Both the position numbers and the translations under genes were made by a program. From Sepiola atlantica (lineage: Eukaryota > Mollusca > Cephalopoda > Sepiida > Sepiolidae), in assembly GCA_963556195.1 (NCBI GenBank), contig CAUVYP010001198.1, forward strand, positions 310,001 through 374,000: 64,000 nucleotides of DNA, in the 5' to 3' direction. The notes under the pieces were generated by a model that did no database searches, was not told where the DNA came from, and was given only the letters and a program-made list of their open reading frames with translations. Numbering within the stretch: position 1 is the stretch's first letter; the number at the start of each line of letters is the position of its first letter. Shown here in pieces: positions 36,128 to 48,218 of this stretch.

Positions 36128-37615
36128 TTAGCGCGTTTTAAAGTTGATATCGCTTTTGTTAATAACTTCCACATTTATTCGAATTGTGCCACAAAACTTT
36201 GCAGACAGCCGCGGAGACATGTTTTCTACTGAAGTACCAAGTTCACAAAGTGCAGCTTTTTTACTGCCAGAGATATGTCGATACAAACTGAATACGCAAA
36301 ACATGAACAAAATTTAGCGCGTTTTAAAGTTGATATCGCTTTTGTTAATAACTTCCACATTTATTCGAATTGTGCCACGAAACTTTGCAGACAGTCTCGG
36401 ATAGGCCTTTTCTACTGAAGTCCCAAGATTCAGAAGTGCAGCTCTTGTACTGCCGGAGATATGTCGATACAAACTGAATACGCAAAACATCAACAAAATT
36501 TAGCGCGTTTTAAAGTTGATATCGCTTTTGTTAATAACTTCAATATTTATTCGAATTGTACCACGAAACTTTGCAGACAGTCGCGGATAGGCCTTTTCTA
36601 CTGAAGTACCAAGTTTCAGAAGTGCAGCTCTTGTACTGCCGGAGATATGTCGATACAAACTGAATACGCAAAACATCAAAAAAATTTAGCGCGTTTTAAA
36701 GTTGATATCGCTTTTGTTAATAACTTCCACATTTATTCGAATTGTGCCACGAAACTTTGCAGACAGTCGCGGAGACATGTTTACAACTGAAGTACCAAGT
36801 TTCAGAGGTGCAGCCTTTGTACTGCCGGAGATATGTCGATACAAACTGAATACGCAAAACATCAACAAATTTTAGCGCGTTTTAAAGTTAATATCGCTTT
36901 TGTTAATAACTTCCACATTCATTCGAATTGTACCACGAAACTTTGCAGACAGTCGCGGAAAGGCCTCGTCAACTGAAGTACCAAGTTTCAGAAGTGCAGC
37001 TCTTGTACTGCCGGAGATATGTCGATACAGACTTAATACGCAAAACATCAACAAAATTTAGCGCGTTTTAAAGTTGATATCGCTTTTGTTAATAACTTCA
37101 ACATTTATTCGAATTGTGCAACGACACTTTGCAGACAGTCGCGGAGACATGTTTTCTACTGAAGTACTAAGTTCCAGAAGTGCAGCTTTGGTACCGCCGG
37201 AGATATGTCGATACAAACTGAATACGCAAAACATTAACAAAATTTAGCGCGTTTTAAAGTTGATATCGCTTTTGTTAATAACTTCCACATTTATTCGAAT
37301 TGTGCCACTAAACTTTGCAGACAGTCGCGGAGACATGGTATCTACTGAAGTACCAAGTTCCAGAAGTGCAGCTTTTGTACTGCCGGAGATATGTCGATAC
37401 AAACTGAATACGCAAAACATGAACAAAATTTAGCGCGTTTTAAAGTTGATATCGCTTTTGTTAATAACTTCCACATTTATTCGAATTGTACCACAAAACT
37501 TTGCAGACAGTCGCGGATAGGCCTTTTCTACTGAAGTACCAAGTTTCAGAAGTGCAGCTCTTGTACTGCCGGAGATATGTCGATACAAACTTAATACGCA
37601 AAACATAAACAAAAT
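36128..37615. repeat. Higher-order repeat, 8-mer, copy 2 (1488 bp)
   Basis: Eight monomers follow the order of 34640-36127. The eighth (37430) has the AGGCC window throughout and so represents the unrecombined parent of the hybrid at 35942. Differences from copy 1 include GTCTCGG (36314 unit) and TGTTTACAAC (36686 unit). Confidence 0.88.
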
Positions 37616-39475
37616 TCAGCGCGTTTTAAAGTTGATATCGCTTTTGTTAATAACTTCCACATTTATTCGAATTGTGCCACGAAACTTTGCAGACAGTCGC
37701 GGAGACATGTTTTCTACTGAAGTACCAAGTTTCAGAAGTGCAGCTCTTGTACTGCCGGAGATATGTCGATACAAACTGAATACGCAAAACATCAACAAAA
37801 TTTAGCGCGTTTTAAAGTTCATATCGCTTTTGTTAATAACTTCCACATTTATTCGAATTGTACATCGAAACTTTGCAGACAGTCTCGGATAGGTCTCTTC
37901 AACAGAAGTACCAAGTTTCAGAAGTGCAGCTGTTGTACTGCCGGAGATATGTCGATACAAACTGAATACGCAAAACATCAACAAAATTTCGCGCGTTTAA
38001 AAGTTGATATCGCTTTTTTTAATAACTTCCACATTTATTCGAATTGTGCCACGAGACTTTGCAGACAGTCGCGGAGACATATTGTCTACTGAAGTACTAA
38101 GTTTCAGAAGTGCAGCTCTTGTACTGCCGGAGATATGTCGATACAAACTGAATACGCAAAACATTAACAAAATTTAGCGCGTTCTAAAGTTGATATCGCT
38201 TTTGTTAATAACTTCCACATTTATTCGAATTGTGCGAAGAAACTTTGCAGACAGTCGCAGATAAACCTTTTCTACTGAAGTACCAAGTTTCAGAAGAGCA
38301 GCTCTTGTACTGCCGGAGATATGTCAATACAAACTGAATACGCAAAACATCAACAAAATTTAGCGCGTTTTAAAGTTGATATCGCTTTTGTTAATAACTT
38401 CCACATTTATTCGAATTGTGCCACAAAACTTTGCAGACAGTCGGGGAGACATGTTTTCTACTGAAGTACCAAGTTCACAAAGTGCAGCTTTTTTACTGCC
38501 GGAGATATGTCGATACAAACTGAATACGCAAAACATGAACAAAATTTAGCGCGTTTTAAAGTTGATATCGCTTTTGTTAATAACTTCCACATTTATTCGA
38601 ATTGTGTCACGAAACTTTGCAGACAGTCGCGGAGAACTGTTTTCTACTGAAGTACCAAGTTCACCAAGTGCAGCTTTTGTACTGCCGGAGATATGTCGAT
38701 ACAAACTGAATACGCAAAACATGAACAAAATTTAGCGCGTTTTAAAGTTGATATCGCTTTTGTTAATAACTTCCACATTTATTCGAATTGTGCCACCAAA
38801 CTTTGCAGACAGTCGCGGAAACATATTGTCTACGGAAGTACCAAGTTTCAGAAGTGCAGCGCTTGTACTGCCGGAGATATGTCGATACAAACTGAATACG
38901 CAAAACATCAACAAAATTTAGCGCGTTTTAAAGTTGATATCGCTTTTGTTAATAACTTCAACATTTATTCGAATTGTGCAACGAAACTTTGCAGACAGTC
39001 GCGGAGACATATTGTCTACTGAAGTACCAAGTTCCAGAAGTGCAGCTTTTGTACTGCCGGAGATATGTCGATACAAACTGAATACGCAAAACATGAACAA
39101 AATTTGACGCGTTTTGAAGTTGATATCGCTTTTGTTAATAACTTCCACATTTATTCGAATTGTGCCACTAAACTTTGCAGACAGTCGCGGAGACATGTTA
39201 TCTACTGAAGAACCAAGTTCCAGAAGTGCAGCTTTTGTACTGCCGGAGATATGTCGATACAAACTGAATACGCAAAACATGAACAAAATTTAGCGCGTTT
39301 TAAAGTTGATATCGCTTTTGTTAATAACTTCCACATTTATTCGAATTGTGCCACGAAACTTTGCAGACAGTCGCGGAGAACTGTTTTCTACTGAAGTACC
39401 AAGTTCCAGAAGTGCAGCTTTTGTACTGCCGGAGATATGTCGATACAAACTGAATACGCAAAACATCAACAAAAT
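37616..39475. repeat. Transitional monomers before the 16-mer series
   Basis: Monomers at 37988 (TTTCGCGCG, GTTTAAAAG), 38174 (GATAAACC window), 38360 (CACAAAG) and 38546-39475 foreshadow the large units that follow: 38546, 38732, 38918 and 39104 match 40964, 41150, 41336 and 41522 at 2418 bp. GTTCTAAAG (38174 unit) and TCGGGGAG (38360 unit) are private. The unit at 39104 has TTTGACGCGTTTTGAAG. Confidence 0.7.
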
Positions 39476-41725
39476 TTAGCGCGTTTTAAAGTTGATATCG
39501 CTTTTGTTAATAACTTCCACATTTATTCGAATTGTACCACGAAACTTTGCAGACAGTCGCGGATAGGCCTTTTCTACTGAAGTACCAAGTTTCAGAAGTG
39601 CAGCTCTTGTTCTGCCGGAGATATGTCGATACAAACTGAATACGCAAAACATCAACAAAATTTAGCGCGTTTTAAAGTTGATATCGCTTTTGTTAATAAC
39701 TTCAACATTTATTCGAATTGTGCAACGAAACTTTGCAGACAGTCGCGGAGACATGTTTTCTACTGAAGTACCAAGTTCCAGAAGTGCAGCTTTTGAACTG
39801 CCGGAGATATGTCGATACAAACTGAATACGCAAAACATCAACAAAATTTAGCGCGTTTTAAAGTTGATATCGCTTTTGTTAATAACTTCCACATTTATTC
39901 GAATTGTGCCACTAAACTTTGCATACAGTCGCGGAGACATGTTATCTACTGAAGTACTAAGTTCCAGAAGTGCAGCTTTTGTACTGCCGGAGATATGTCG
40001 ATACAAACTGAATACGCAAAACATCAAAAAAATTTAGCGCGTTTTAAAGTTGATATCGCTTTTGTTAATAACTTCAACATTTATTCGAATTGTACCACGA
40101 AACTTTGCAGACAGTCGCGGATAGGCCACTTCAACAGAAGTACCAAGTTTCAGAAGTGCAGCTATTGTACTGCCGGAGATATGTCGATACAAACTGAATA
40201 CGCAAAACATCAACAAAATTTCGCGCGTTTAAAAGTTGATATCGCTTTTGTTTATAACTTCCACATTTATTCGAATTGTGCCACGATACTTTGCAGACAG
40301 TTGCGGAGACATATTGTCTACTGAAGTACTAAGTTTCAGAAGTGCAGCTCTTGTACTGCCGGAGATATGTCGATACAAACTGAATACGCAAAACATCAAC
40401 AAAATTTCGCGCGTTTAAAAGTTGATATCGCTTTTGTTTATAACTTCCACATTTATTCGAATTGTGCCACGAGACTTTGCAGACAGTCGCGGAGACATAT
40501 TGTCTACTGAAGTACCAAGTTTCAGAAGTGCAGCTCTTGTACTGCCGGAGATATGTCGATACAAACTGAATACGCAAAACATCAACAAAATTCAGCGCGT
40601 TTTAAAGTTGATATCGCTTTTGTTAATAACTTCCACATTTATTCGAATTGTACCACGAAACTTTGCAGACAGTCTCGGATAGGCCTCTTTAACTTAAGTA
40701 CGAAGTTTCAGAAGTGCAGCTCTTGTATTGCCGGAGATATGTCGATACAAACTACATACGCAAAACATCAACAAAATTTAGCGCGTTTTAAAGTTGATAT
40801 CGCTTTTGTTAATAACTTCCACATTTATTCGAATTGTGCCAAGAAACTTTGCAGACAGTCGCAGATAAACCTTTTCTACTGAAGTACCAAGTTTCAGAAG
40901 AGCAGCTCTTGTACTGCCGGAGATATGTCAATACAAACTGAATACGCAAAACATCAACAAAATTTAGCGCGTTTTAAAGTTGATATCGCTTTTGTTAATA
41001 ACTTCCACATTTATTCGAATTGTGCCACGAAACTTTGCAGACAGTCGCGGAGACATATTGTCTACTGAAGTACCAAGTTCACCAAGTGCAGCTTTTGTAC
41101 TGCCGGAGATATGTCGATACAAACTGAATACGCAAAACATGAACAAAATTTAGCGCGTTTTAAAGTTGATATCGCTTTTGTTAATAACTTCCACATTTAT
41201 TCGAATTGTGCCACCAAACTTTGCAGACAGTCGCGGAGACATATTGTCTACGGAAGTACCAAGTTTCAGAAGTGCAGCGCTTGTACTGCCGGAGATATGT
41301 CGAAACAAACTGAATACGCAAAACATCAACAAAATTTAGCGCGTTTTAAAGTTGATATCGCTTTTGTTAATAACTTCAACATTTATTCGAATTGTGCAAC
41401 GAAACTTTACAGACAGTCGCGGAGACATATTGTCTACTGAAGTACCAAGTTCCAGAAGTGCAGCTTTTGTACTGCCGGAGATATGTCGATACAAACTGAA
41501 TACGCAAAACATGAACAAAATTTGACGCGTTTTGAAGTTGATATCGCTTTTGTTAATAACTTCCACATTTATTCGAATTGTGCCACTAAACTTTGCAGAC
41601 AGTCGCGGAGACATGTTATCTACTGAAGTACCAAGTTCCAGAAGTGCAGCTTTTGTACTGCCGGAGATATGTCGATACAAACTGAATACGCAAAACATGA
41701 ACAAAATTTAGCGCGTTTTAAAGTT

Positions 41726-41731
41726 GATATC
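41726..41731. other. EcoRV site, once per monomer (example)
   Basis: GATATC lies at unit positions 19-24 in nearly every monomer, so EcoRV should reduce the array to a 186 bp ladder. Rare losses are visible, for example GAAATC in the units starting at 4871, 8594 and 14362, and TATATC in those starting at 5987, 9709, 10825, 12686 and 15478. Confidence 0.9.
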
Positions 41732-41795
41732 GCTTTTGTTAATAACTTCCACATTTATTCGAATTGTGCCACGAAACTTTGCAGACAGTCGCGGA

Positions 41796-41808
41796 GACAT
41801 GTTTTCTA
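41796..41808. other. Hypervariable window of the monomer (example)
   Basis: Unit positions 89-101 carry most of the difference between monomers, while about 75 bp to the left and 85 bp to the right stay nearly constant. Recurring versions of the window, written from position 87, include GAGACATGTTTTCT, GAGACAGATTTACT, GATAGGCCTTTTCT, GAAAGGCCTCTTCA, GAGTACTGTTTTCT, GAGAACTGTTTTCT, GAGACATATTGTCT and GATAAACCTTTTCT. These are discrete alternatives that recur many times, not random scatter. Some are linked to distant positions: the AGGCCT versions usually have A at position 61, and the GTACTG version usually has C at position 80. Concentrated, typed variation in one short window resembles the A-box/B-box segment of primate alpha satellite. 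That comparison is an analogy only. Confidence 0.8.
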
Positions 41809-41827
41809 CTGAAGTACCAAGTTTCAG
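41809..41827. other. Short dyad CTGAA / TTCAG (example)
   Basis: CTGAA at unit positions 102-106 and TTCAG at 116-120 are complementary arms around a 9-base loop, directly beside the hypervariable window. The arms are kept in most monomers. The extra T of the 187 bp XbaI monomers falls inside the right arm and breaks it, and monomers with TTCCAG weaken it. A 5 bp stem is marginal and may have no role. Confidence 0.45.
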
Positions 41828-41831
41828 AAGT

Positions 41832-41847
41832 GCAGCTTTTGTACTGC
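41832..41847. other. Short dyad GCAG / CTGC (example)
   Basis: GCAG at unit positions 125-128 and CTGC at 137-140 form a 4 bp inverted repeat with an 8-base loop. It is present in most monomers. The loop contains the T/C switch at position 131. The stem is too short for a claim about structure in cells. Confidence 0.35.
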
Positions 41848-42451
41848 CGGAGATATGTCGATACAAACTGAATACGCAAAACATCAACAAAATTTAGCGC
41901 GTTTTAAAGTTGATATCGCTTTTGTTAATAACTTCCACATTTATTCGAATTGTACCACGAAACTTTGCAGACAGTCGCGGAGACATATTGTCTACTGAAG
42001 TACCAAGTTCCAGAAGTGCAGCTTTTGTACTGCCGGAGATATGTCGATACAAACTGAATACGCAAAACATGAACAAAATTTGACGCGTTTTGAAGTTGAT
42101 ATCGCTTTTGTTAATAACTTCCACATTTATTCGAATTGTGCCACTAAACTTTGCAGACAGTCGCGGAGACATGTTATCTACTGAAGTACCAAGTTCCAGA
42201 AGTGCAGCTTTTGTACTGCCGGAGATATGTCGATACAAACTGAATACGCAAAACATGAACAAAATTTAGCGCGTTTTAAAGTTGATATCGCTTTTGTTAA
42301 TAACTTCCACATTTATTCGAATTGTGCCACGAAACTTTGCAGACAGTCGCGGAGAACTGTTTTCTACTGAAGTACCAAGTTTCAGAAGTGCAGCTTTTGT
42401 ACTGCCGGAGATATGTCGATACAAACTGAATACGCAAAACATCAACAAAAT

Positions 42452-44869
42452 TTAGCGCGTTTTAAAGTTGATATCGCTTTTGTTAATAACTTCCACATTT
42501 ATTCGAATTGTACCACGAAACTTTGCAGACAGTCGCGGATAGGCCTTTTCTACTGAAGTACCAAGTTTCAGAAGTGCAGCTCTTGTTCTGCCGGAGATAT
42601 GTCGATACAAACTGAATACGCAAAACATCAACAAAATTTAGCGCGTTTTAAAGTTGATATCGCTTTTGTTAATAACTTCAACATTTATTCGAATTGTGCA
42701 ACGAAACTTTGCAGACAGTCGCGGAGACATGTTTTCTACTGAAGTACCAAGTTCCAGAAGTGCAGCTTTTGAACTGCCGGAGATATGTCGATACAAACTG
42801 AATACGCAAAACATCAACAAAATTTAGCGCGTTTTAAAGTTGATATCGCTTTTGTTAATAACTTCCACATTTATTCGAATTGTGCCACTAAACTTTGCAT
42901 ACAGTCGCGGAGACATGTTATCTACTGAAGTACTAAGTTCCAGAAGTGCAGCTTTTGTACTGCCGGAGATATGTCGATACAAACTGAATACGCAAAACAT
43001 CAAAAAAATTTAGCGCGTTTTAAAGTTGATATCGCTTTTGTTAATAACTTCCACATTTATTCGAATTGTACCACGAAACTTTGCAGACAGTCGCGGATAG
43101 GCCTCTTCAACAGAAGTACCAAGTTTCAGAAGTGCAGCTATTGTACTGCCGGAGATATGTCGATACAAACTGAATACGCAAAACATCAACAAAATTTCGC
43201 GCGTTTAAAAGTTGATATCGCTTTTGTTTATAACTTCCACATTTATTCGAATTGTGCCACGATACTTTGCAGACAGTTGCGGAGACATATTGTCTACTGA
43301 AGTACTAAGTTTCAGAAGTGCAGCTCTTGTACTGCCGGAGATATGTCGATTCAAACTGAATACGCAAAACATCAACAAAATTTCGCGCGTTTAAAAGTTG
43401 ATATCGCTTTTGTTTATAACTTCCACATTTATTCGAATTGTGCCACGAGACTTTGCAGACAGTCGCGGAGACATATTGTCTACTGAAGTACCAAGTTTCA
43501 GAAGTGCAGCTCTTGTACTGCCGGAGATATGTCGATACAAACTGAATACGCAAAACATCAACAAAATTCAGCGCGTTTTAAAGTTGATATCGCTTTTGTT
43601 AATAACTTCCACATTTATTCGAATTGTACCACGAAACTTTGCAGACAGTCTCGGATAGGCCTCTTTAACTTAAGTACGAAGTTTCAGAAGTGCAGCTCTT
43701 GTATTGCCGGAGATATGTCGATACAAACTACATACGCAAAACATCAACAAAATTTAGCGCGTTTTAAAGTTGATATCGCTTTTGTTAATAACTTCCACAT
43801 TTATTCGAATTGTGCCAAGAAACTTTGCAGACAGTCGCAGATAAACCTTTTCTACTGAAGTACCAAGTTTCAGAAGAGCAGCTCTTGTACTGCCGGAGAT
43901 ATGTCAATACAAACTGAATACGCAAAACATCAACAAAATTTAGCGCGTTTTAAAGTTGATATCGCTTTTGTTAATAACTTCCACATTTATTCGAATTGTG
44001 CCACGAAACTTTGCAGACAGTCGCGGAGACATATTGTCTACTGAAGTACCAAGTTCACCAAGTGCAGCTTTTGTACTGCCGGAGATATGTCGATACAAAC
44101 TGAATACGCAAAACATGAACAAAATTTAGCGCGTTTTAAAGTTGATATCGCTTTTGTTAATAACTTCCACATTTATTCGAATTGTGCCACCAAACTTTGC
44201 AGACAGTCGCGGAGACATATTGTCTACGGAAGTACCAAGTTTCAGAAGTGCAGCGCTTGTACTGCCGGAGATATGTCGAAACAAACTGAATACGCAAAAC
44301 ATCAACAAAATTTAGCGCGTTTTAAAGTTGATATCGCTTTTGTTAATAACTTCAACATTTATTCGAATTGTGCAACGAAACTTTGCAGACAGTCGCGGAG
44401 ACATATTGTCTACTGAAGTACCAAGTTCCAGAAGTGCAGCTTTTGTACTGCCGGAGATATGTCGATACAAACTGAATACGCAAAACATGAACAAAATTTG
44501 ACGCGTTTTGAAGTTGATATCGCTTTTGTTAATAACTTCCACATTTATTCGAATTGTGCCACTAAACTTTGCAGACAGTCGCGGAGACATGTTATCTACT
44601 GAAGTACCAAGTTCCAGAAGTGCAGCTTTTGTACTGCCGGAGATATGTCGATACAAACTGAATACGCAAAACATGAACAAAATTTAGCGCGTTTTAAAGT
44701 TGATATCGCTTTTGTTAATAACTTCCACATTTATTCGAATTGTGCCACGAAACTTTGCAGACAGTCGCGGAGACATGTTTTCTACTGAAGTACCAAGTTT
44801 CAGAAGTGCAGCTTTTGTACTGCCGGAGATATGTCGATACAAACTGAATACGCAAAACATCAACAAAAT
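42452..44869. repeat. Higher-order repeat, 13-mer (2418 bp)
   Basis: This unit matches the 16-mer before it and lacks only the extra triplet of 558 bp. Most monomers look identical between the two, down to CGAAACAAAC (41292 and 44268). Private changes are few, for example TCGATTCAAAC at 43347. Either the 16-mer gained a triplet or this unit lost one. Confidence 0.9.
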
Positions 44870-46729
44870 TTAGCGCGTTTTAAAGTTGATATCGCTTTTG
44901 TTAATAACTTCCACATTTATTCGAATTGTACCACGAAACTTTGCAGACAGTCGCGGATAGGCCTTTTCTACTGAAGTACCAAGTTTCAGAAGTGCAGCTC
45001 TTGTTCTGCCGGAGATATGTCGATACAAACTGAATACGCAAAACATCAACAAAATTTAGCGCGTTTTAAAGTTGATATCGCTTTTGTTAATAACTTCAAC
45101 ATTTATTCGAATTGTGCAACGAAACTTTGCAGACAGTCGCGGAGACATGTTTTCTACTGAAGTACCAAGTTCCAGAAGTGCAGCTTTTGAACTGCCGGAG
45201 ATATGTCGATACAAACTGAATACGCAAAACATCAACAAAATTTAGCGCGTTTTAAAGTTGATATCGCTTTTGTTAATAACTTCCACATTTATTCGAATTG
45301 TGCCACTAAACTTTGCATACAGTCGCGGAGACATGTTATCTACTGAAGTACTAAGTTCCAGAAGTGCAGCTTTTGTACTGCCGGAGATATGTCGATACAA
45401 ACTGAATACGCAAAACATCAAAAAAATTTAGCGCGTTTTAAAGTTGATATCGCTTTTGTTAATAACTTCCACATTTATTCGAATTGTACCACGAAACTTT
45501 GCAGACAGTCGCGGATAGGCCTCTTCAACAGAAGTACCAAGTTTCAGAAGTGCAGCTCTTGTACTGCCGGAGATATGTCGATACAAACTGAATACGCAAA
45601 ACATCAACAAAATTTCGCGCGTTTAAAAGTTGATATCGCTTTTGTTTATAACTTCCACATTTATTCGAATTGTGCCACGATACTTTGCAGACAGTTGCGG
45701 AGACATATTGTCTACTGAAGTACTAAGTTTCAGAAGTGCAGCTCTTGTACTGCCGGAGATATGTCGATACAAACTGAATACGCAAAACATCAACAAAATT
45801 TCGCGCGTTTAAAAGTTGATATCGCTTTTGTTTATAACTTCCACATTTATTCGAATTGTGCCACGAGACTTTGCAGACAGTCGCGGAGACATATTGTCTA
45901 CTGAAGTACCAAGTTTCAGAAGTGCAGCTCTTGTACTGCCGGAGATATGTCGATACAAACTGAATACGCAAAACATCAACAAAATTCAGCGCGTTTTAAA
46001 GTTGATATCGCTTTTGTTAATAACTTCCACATTTATTCGAATTGTACCACGAAACTTTGCAGACAGTCTCGGATAGGCCTCTTTAACTTAAGTACGAAGT
46101 TTCAGAAGTGCAGCTCTTGTATTGCCGGAGATATGTCGATACAAACTACATACGCAAAACATCAACAAAATTTAGCGCGTTTTAAAGTTGATATCGCTTT
46201 TGTTAATAACTTCCACATTTATTCGAATTGTGCCAAGAAACTTTGCAGACAGTCGCAGATAAACCTTTTCTACTGAAGTACCAAGTTTCAGAAGAGCAGC
46301 TCTTGTACTGCCGGAGATATGTCAATACAAACTGAATACGCAAAACATCAACAAAATTTAGCGCGTTTTAAAGTTGATATCGCTTTTGTTAATAACTTCC
46401 ACATTTATTCGAATTGTGCCACGAAACTTTGCAGACAGTCGCGGAGACATATTGTCTACTGAAGTACCAAGTTCACCAAGTGCAGCTTTTGTACTGCCGG
46501 AGATATGTCGATACAAACTGAATACGCAAAACATCAACAAAATTTAGCGCGTTTTAAAGTTGATATCGCTTTTGTTAATAACTTCCACATTTATTCGAAT
46601 TGTGCCACCAAACTTTGCAGACAGTCGCGGAGACATATTGTCTACGGAAGTACCAAGTTTCAGAAGTGCAGCGCTTGTACTGCCGGAGATATGTCGATAC
46701 AAACTGAATACGCAAAACATCAACAAAAT
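44870..46729. repeat. Higher-order repeat, 10 monomers; last nine recur (1674 bp period)
   Basis: The block opens like the 13-mer. After the monomer at 46544 it returns to the 45056 type at 46730 rather than continuing through the 44312-44869 series. The nine monomers 45056-46729 therefore recur at 46730-48404, a period of 1674 bp. Confidence 0.85.
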
Positions 46730-46915
46730 TTAGCGCGTTTTAAAGTTGATATCGCTTTTGTTAATAACTTCAACATTTATTCGAATTGTGCCACGAAACT
46801 TTGCAGACAGTCGCGGAGACATGTTTTCTACTGAAGTACCAAGTTCCAGAAGTGCAGCTTTTGAACTGCCGGAGATATGTCGATACAAACTGAATACGCA
46901 AAACATGAACAAAAT
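46730..46915. other. Hybrid monomer at the 9-mer junction
   Basis: The preceding unit (46544) belongs to the 44126 position and the following unit (46916) to the 45242 position. This monomer has the CTTCAACATT left part shared by both parents, then the ACATGTTTTC window and TTTTGAACTG of 45056, and it ends with CATGAAC as the 44312 type does. It is consistent with an exchange between neighbouring units, although GTGCCACG matches neither parent exactly. Confidence 0.6.
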
Positions 46916-47845
46916 TTAGCGCGTTTTAAAGTTGATATCGCTTTTGTTAATAACTTCCACATTTATTCGAATTGTGCCACTAAACTTTGCAGACAGTCGC
47001 GGAGACATGTTATCTACTGAAGTACTAAGTTCCAGAAGTGCAGCTTTTGTACTGCCGGAGATATGTCGATACAAACTGAATACGCAAAACATCAACAAAA
47101 TTTAGCGCGTTTTAAAGTTGATATCGCTTTTTTTAATAACTTCCACATTTATTCGAATTGTACCACGAAACTTTGCAGACAGTCGCGGATAGGCCTCTTC
47201 AACAGAAGTACCAAGTTTCAGAAGTGCAGCTATTGTACTGCCGGAGATATGTCGATACAAACTGAATACGCAAAACATCAACAAAATTTAGCGCGTTTTA
47301 AAGTTGATATCGCTTTTGTTTATAACTTCCACATTTATTCGAATTGTGCCACGATACTTTGCAGACAGTTGCGGAGACTTATTGTCTACTGAAGTACTAA
47401 GTTTCAGAAGTGCAGCTCTTGTACTGCCGGAGATATGTCGATACAAACTGAATACGCAAAACATCAACAAAATTTCGCGCGTTTAAAAGTTGATATCGCT
47501 TTTGTTTATAACTTCCACATTTATTCGAATTGTGCCACGAGACTTTGCAGACAGTCGCGGAGACATATTGTCTACTGAAGTACCAAGTTTCAGAAGTGCA
47601 GCTCTTGTACTGCCGGAGATATGTCGATACAAACTGAATACGCAAAACATCAACAAAATTCAGCGCGTTTTAAAGTTGATATCGCTTTTGTTAATAACTT
47701 CCACATTTATTCGAATTGTACCACGAAACTTTGCAGACAGTATCGGATAGGCCTCTTTAACTTAAGTACGAAGTTTCAGAAGTGCAGCTCTTGTATTGCC
47801 GGAGATATGTCGATACAAACTACATACGCAAAACATCAACAAAAT

Positions 47846-48032
47846 TTAGCGCGTTTTAAAGTTGATATCGCTTTTGTTAATAACTTCCACATTTATTCGA
47901 ATTGTGCCAAGAAACTTTGCAGACAGTCGCAGATAAACCTTTTACTACTGAAGTACCAAGTTTCAGAAGAGCAGCTCTTGTACTGCCGGAGATATGTCGA
48001 TACAAACTGAATACGCAAAACATCAACAAAAT
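47846..48032. repeat. 187 bp monomer, non-XbaI
   Basis: An extra A in the window gives CCTTTTACTACTG where the counterpart at 46172 has CCTTTTCTACTG. It is unrelated to the XbaI insertion and is not seen elsewhere. Confidence 0.9.
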
Positions 48033-48218
48033 TTAGCGCGTTTTAAAGTTGATATCGCTTTTGTTAATAACTTCCACATTTATTCGAATTGTGCCACGAA
48101 ACTTTGCAGACAGTCGCGGAGACATATTGTCTACTGAAGTACCAAGTTCACCTAGTGCAGCTTTTGTACTGCCGGAGATATGTCGATACAAACTGAATAC
48201 GCAAAACATCAACGAAAT

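Larger units (their letters stand above)
41708..41893. repeat. Consensus-like reference monomer (186 bp)
   Basis: This unit has the commonest base at almost every position and serves here as the numbering reference (position 1 is the first T of TTAGCGCG). It has 36 C and 35 G, or 38.2% G+C, and 10 CpG dinucleotides. Landmarks in order: TTAGCGCG at 1-8, an EcoRV site at 19-24, the palindrome ATTCGAAT at 50-57, a G/A switch at 61, a conserved GCAGACAGTCGCGG block at 74-87, a hypervariable window at 89-101, and two short dyads at 102-120 and 125-140. Most monomers differ from it at only a few positions outside the window. Other frequent switches are position 59 (G or C), 63 (C or A), 131 (T or C) and 178 (C or G). 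Confidence 0.95.
39476..42451. repeat. Higher-order repeat, 16-mer (2976 bp)
   Basis: Sixteen monomers are followed at exactly 2976 bp by a related unit. Marks shared with the next two units include TTTTGAACTGCC, TTTGCATACAG, CATCAAAAAAATTT, CACGATACTTTG with CAGTTGCGG, the TTTCGCGCG pair, TTTAACTTAAGTACG, GAAGAGCAG with GTCAATAC, and CACCAAGTGC. An internal triplet is doubled (41336-41893 and 41894-42451), which makes this unit three monomers longer than the next. Confidence 0.9.

Noticed and set aside
41753..41770. RNA polymerase III B box or tRNA-derived SINE, from the TTCGAA core.
   Set aside because: The flanking bases do not fit the B-box consensus in either direction. There is no A box at the right distance and no poly(A) or target-site duplication.
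41755..41780. CENP-B box, suggested on the minus strand by TTTCGTGGCACA around unit positions 61-72.
   Set aside because: The known core needs TTCG, an A at position 10 and CGGG near the end. Here TTCG and the A are present but the CGGG part is replaced by ATTC, so the match is only partial and could be chance.
38918..42262. Longer frames of 122 codons (for example 38918-39286, 41336-41704, 41894-42262).
   Set aside because: They arise only because TTAGCG became TGACGC in one monomer and removed the shared stop. They join two ordinary monomers and are not a new gene.
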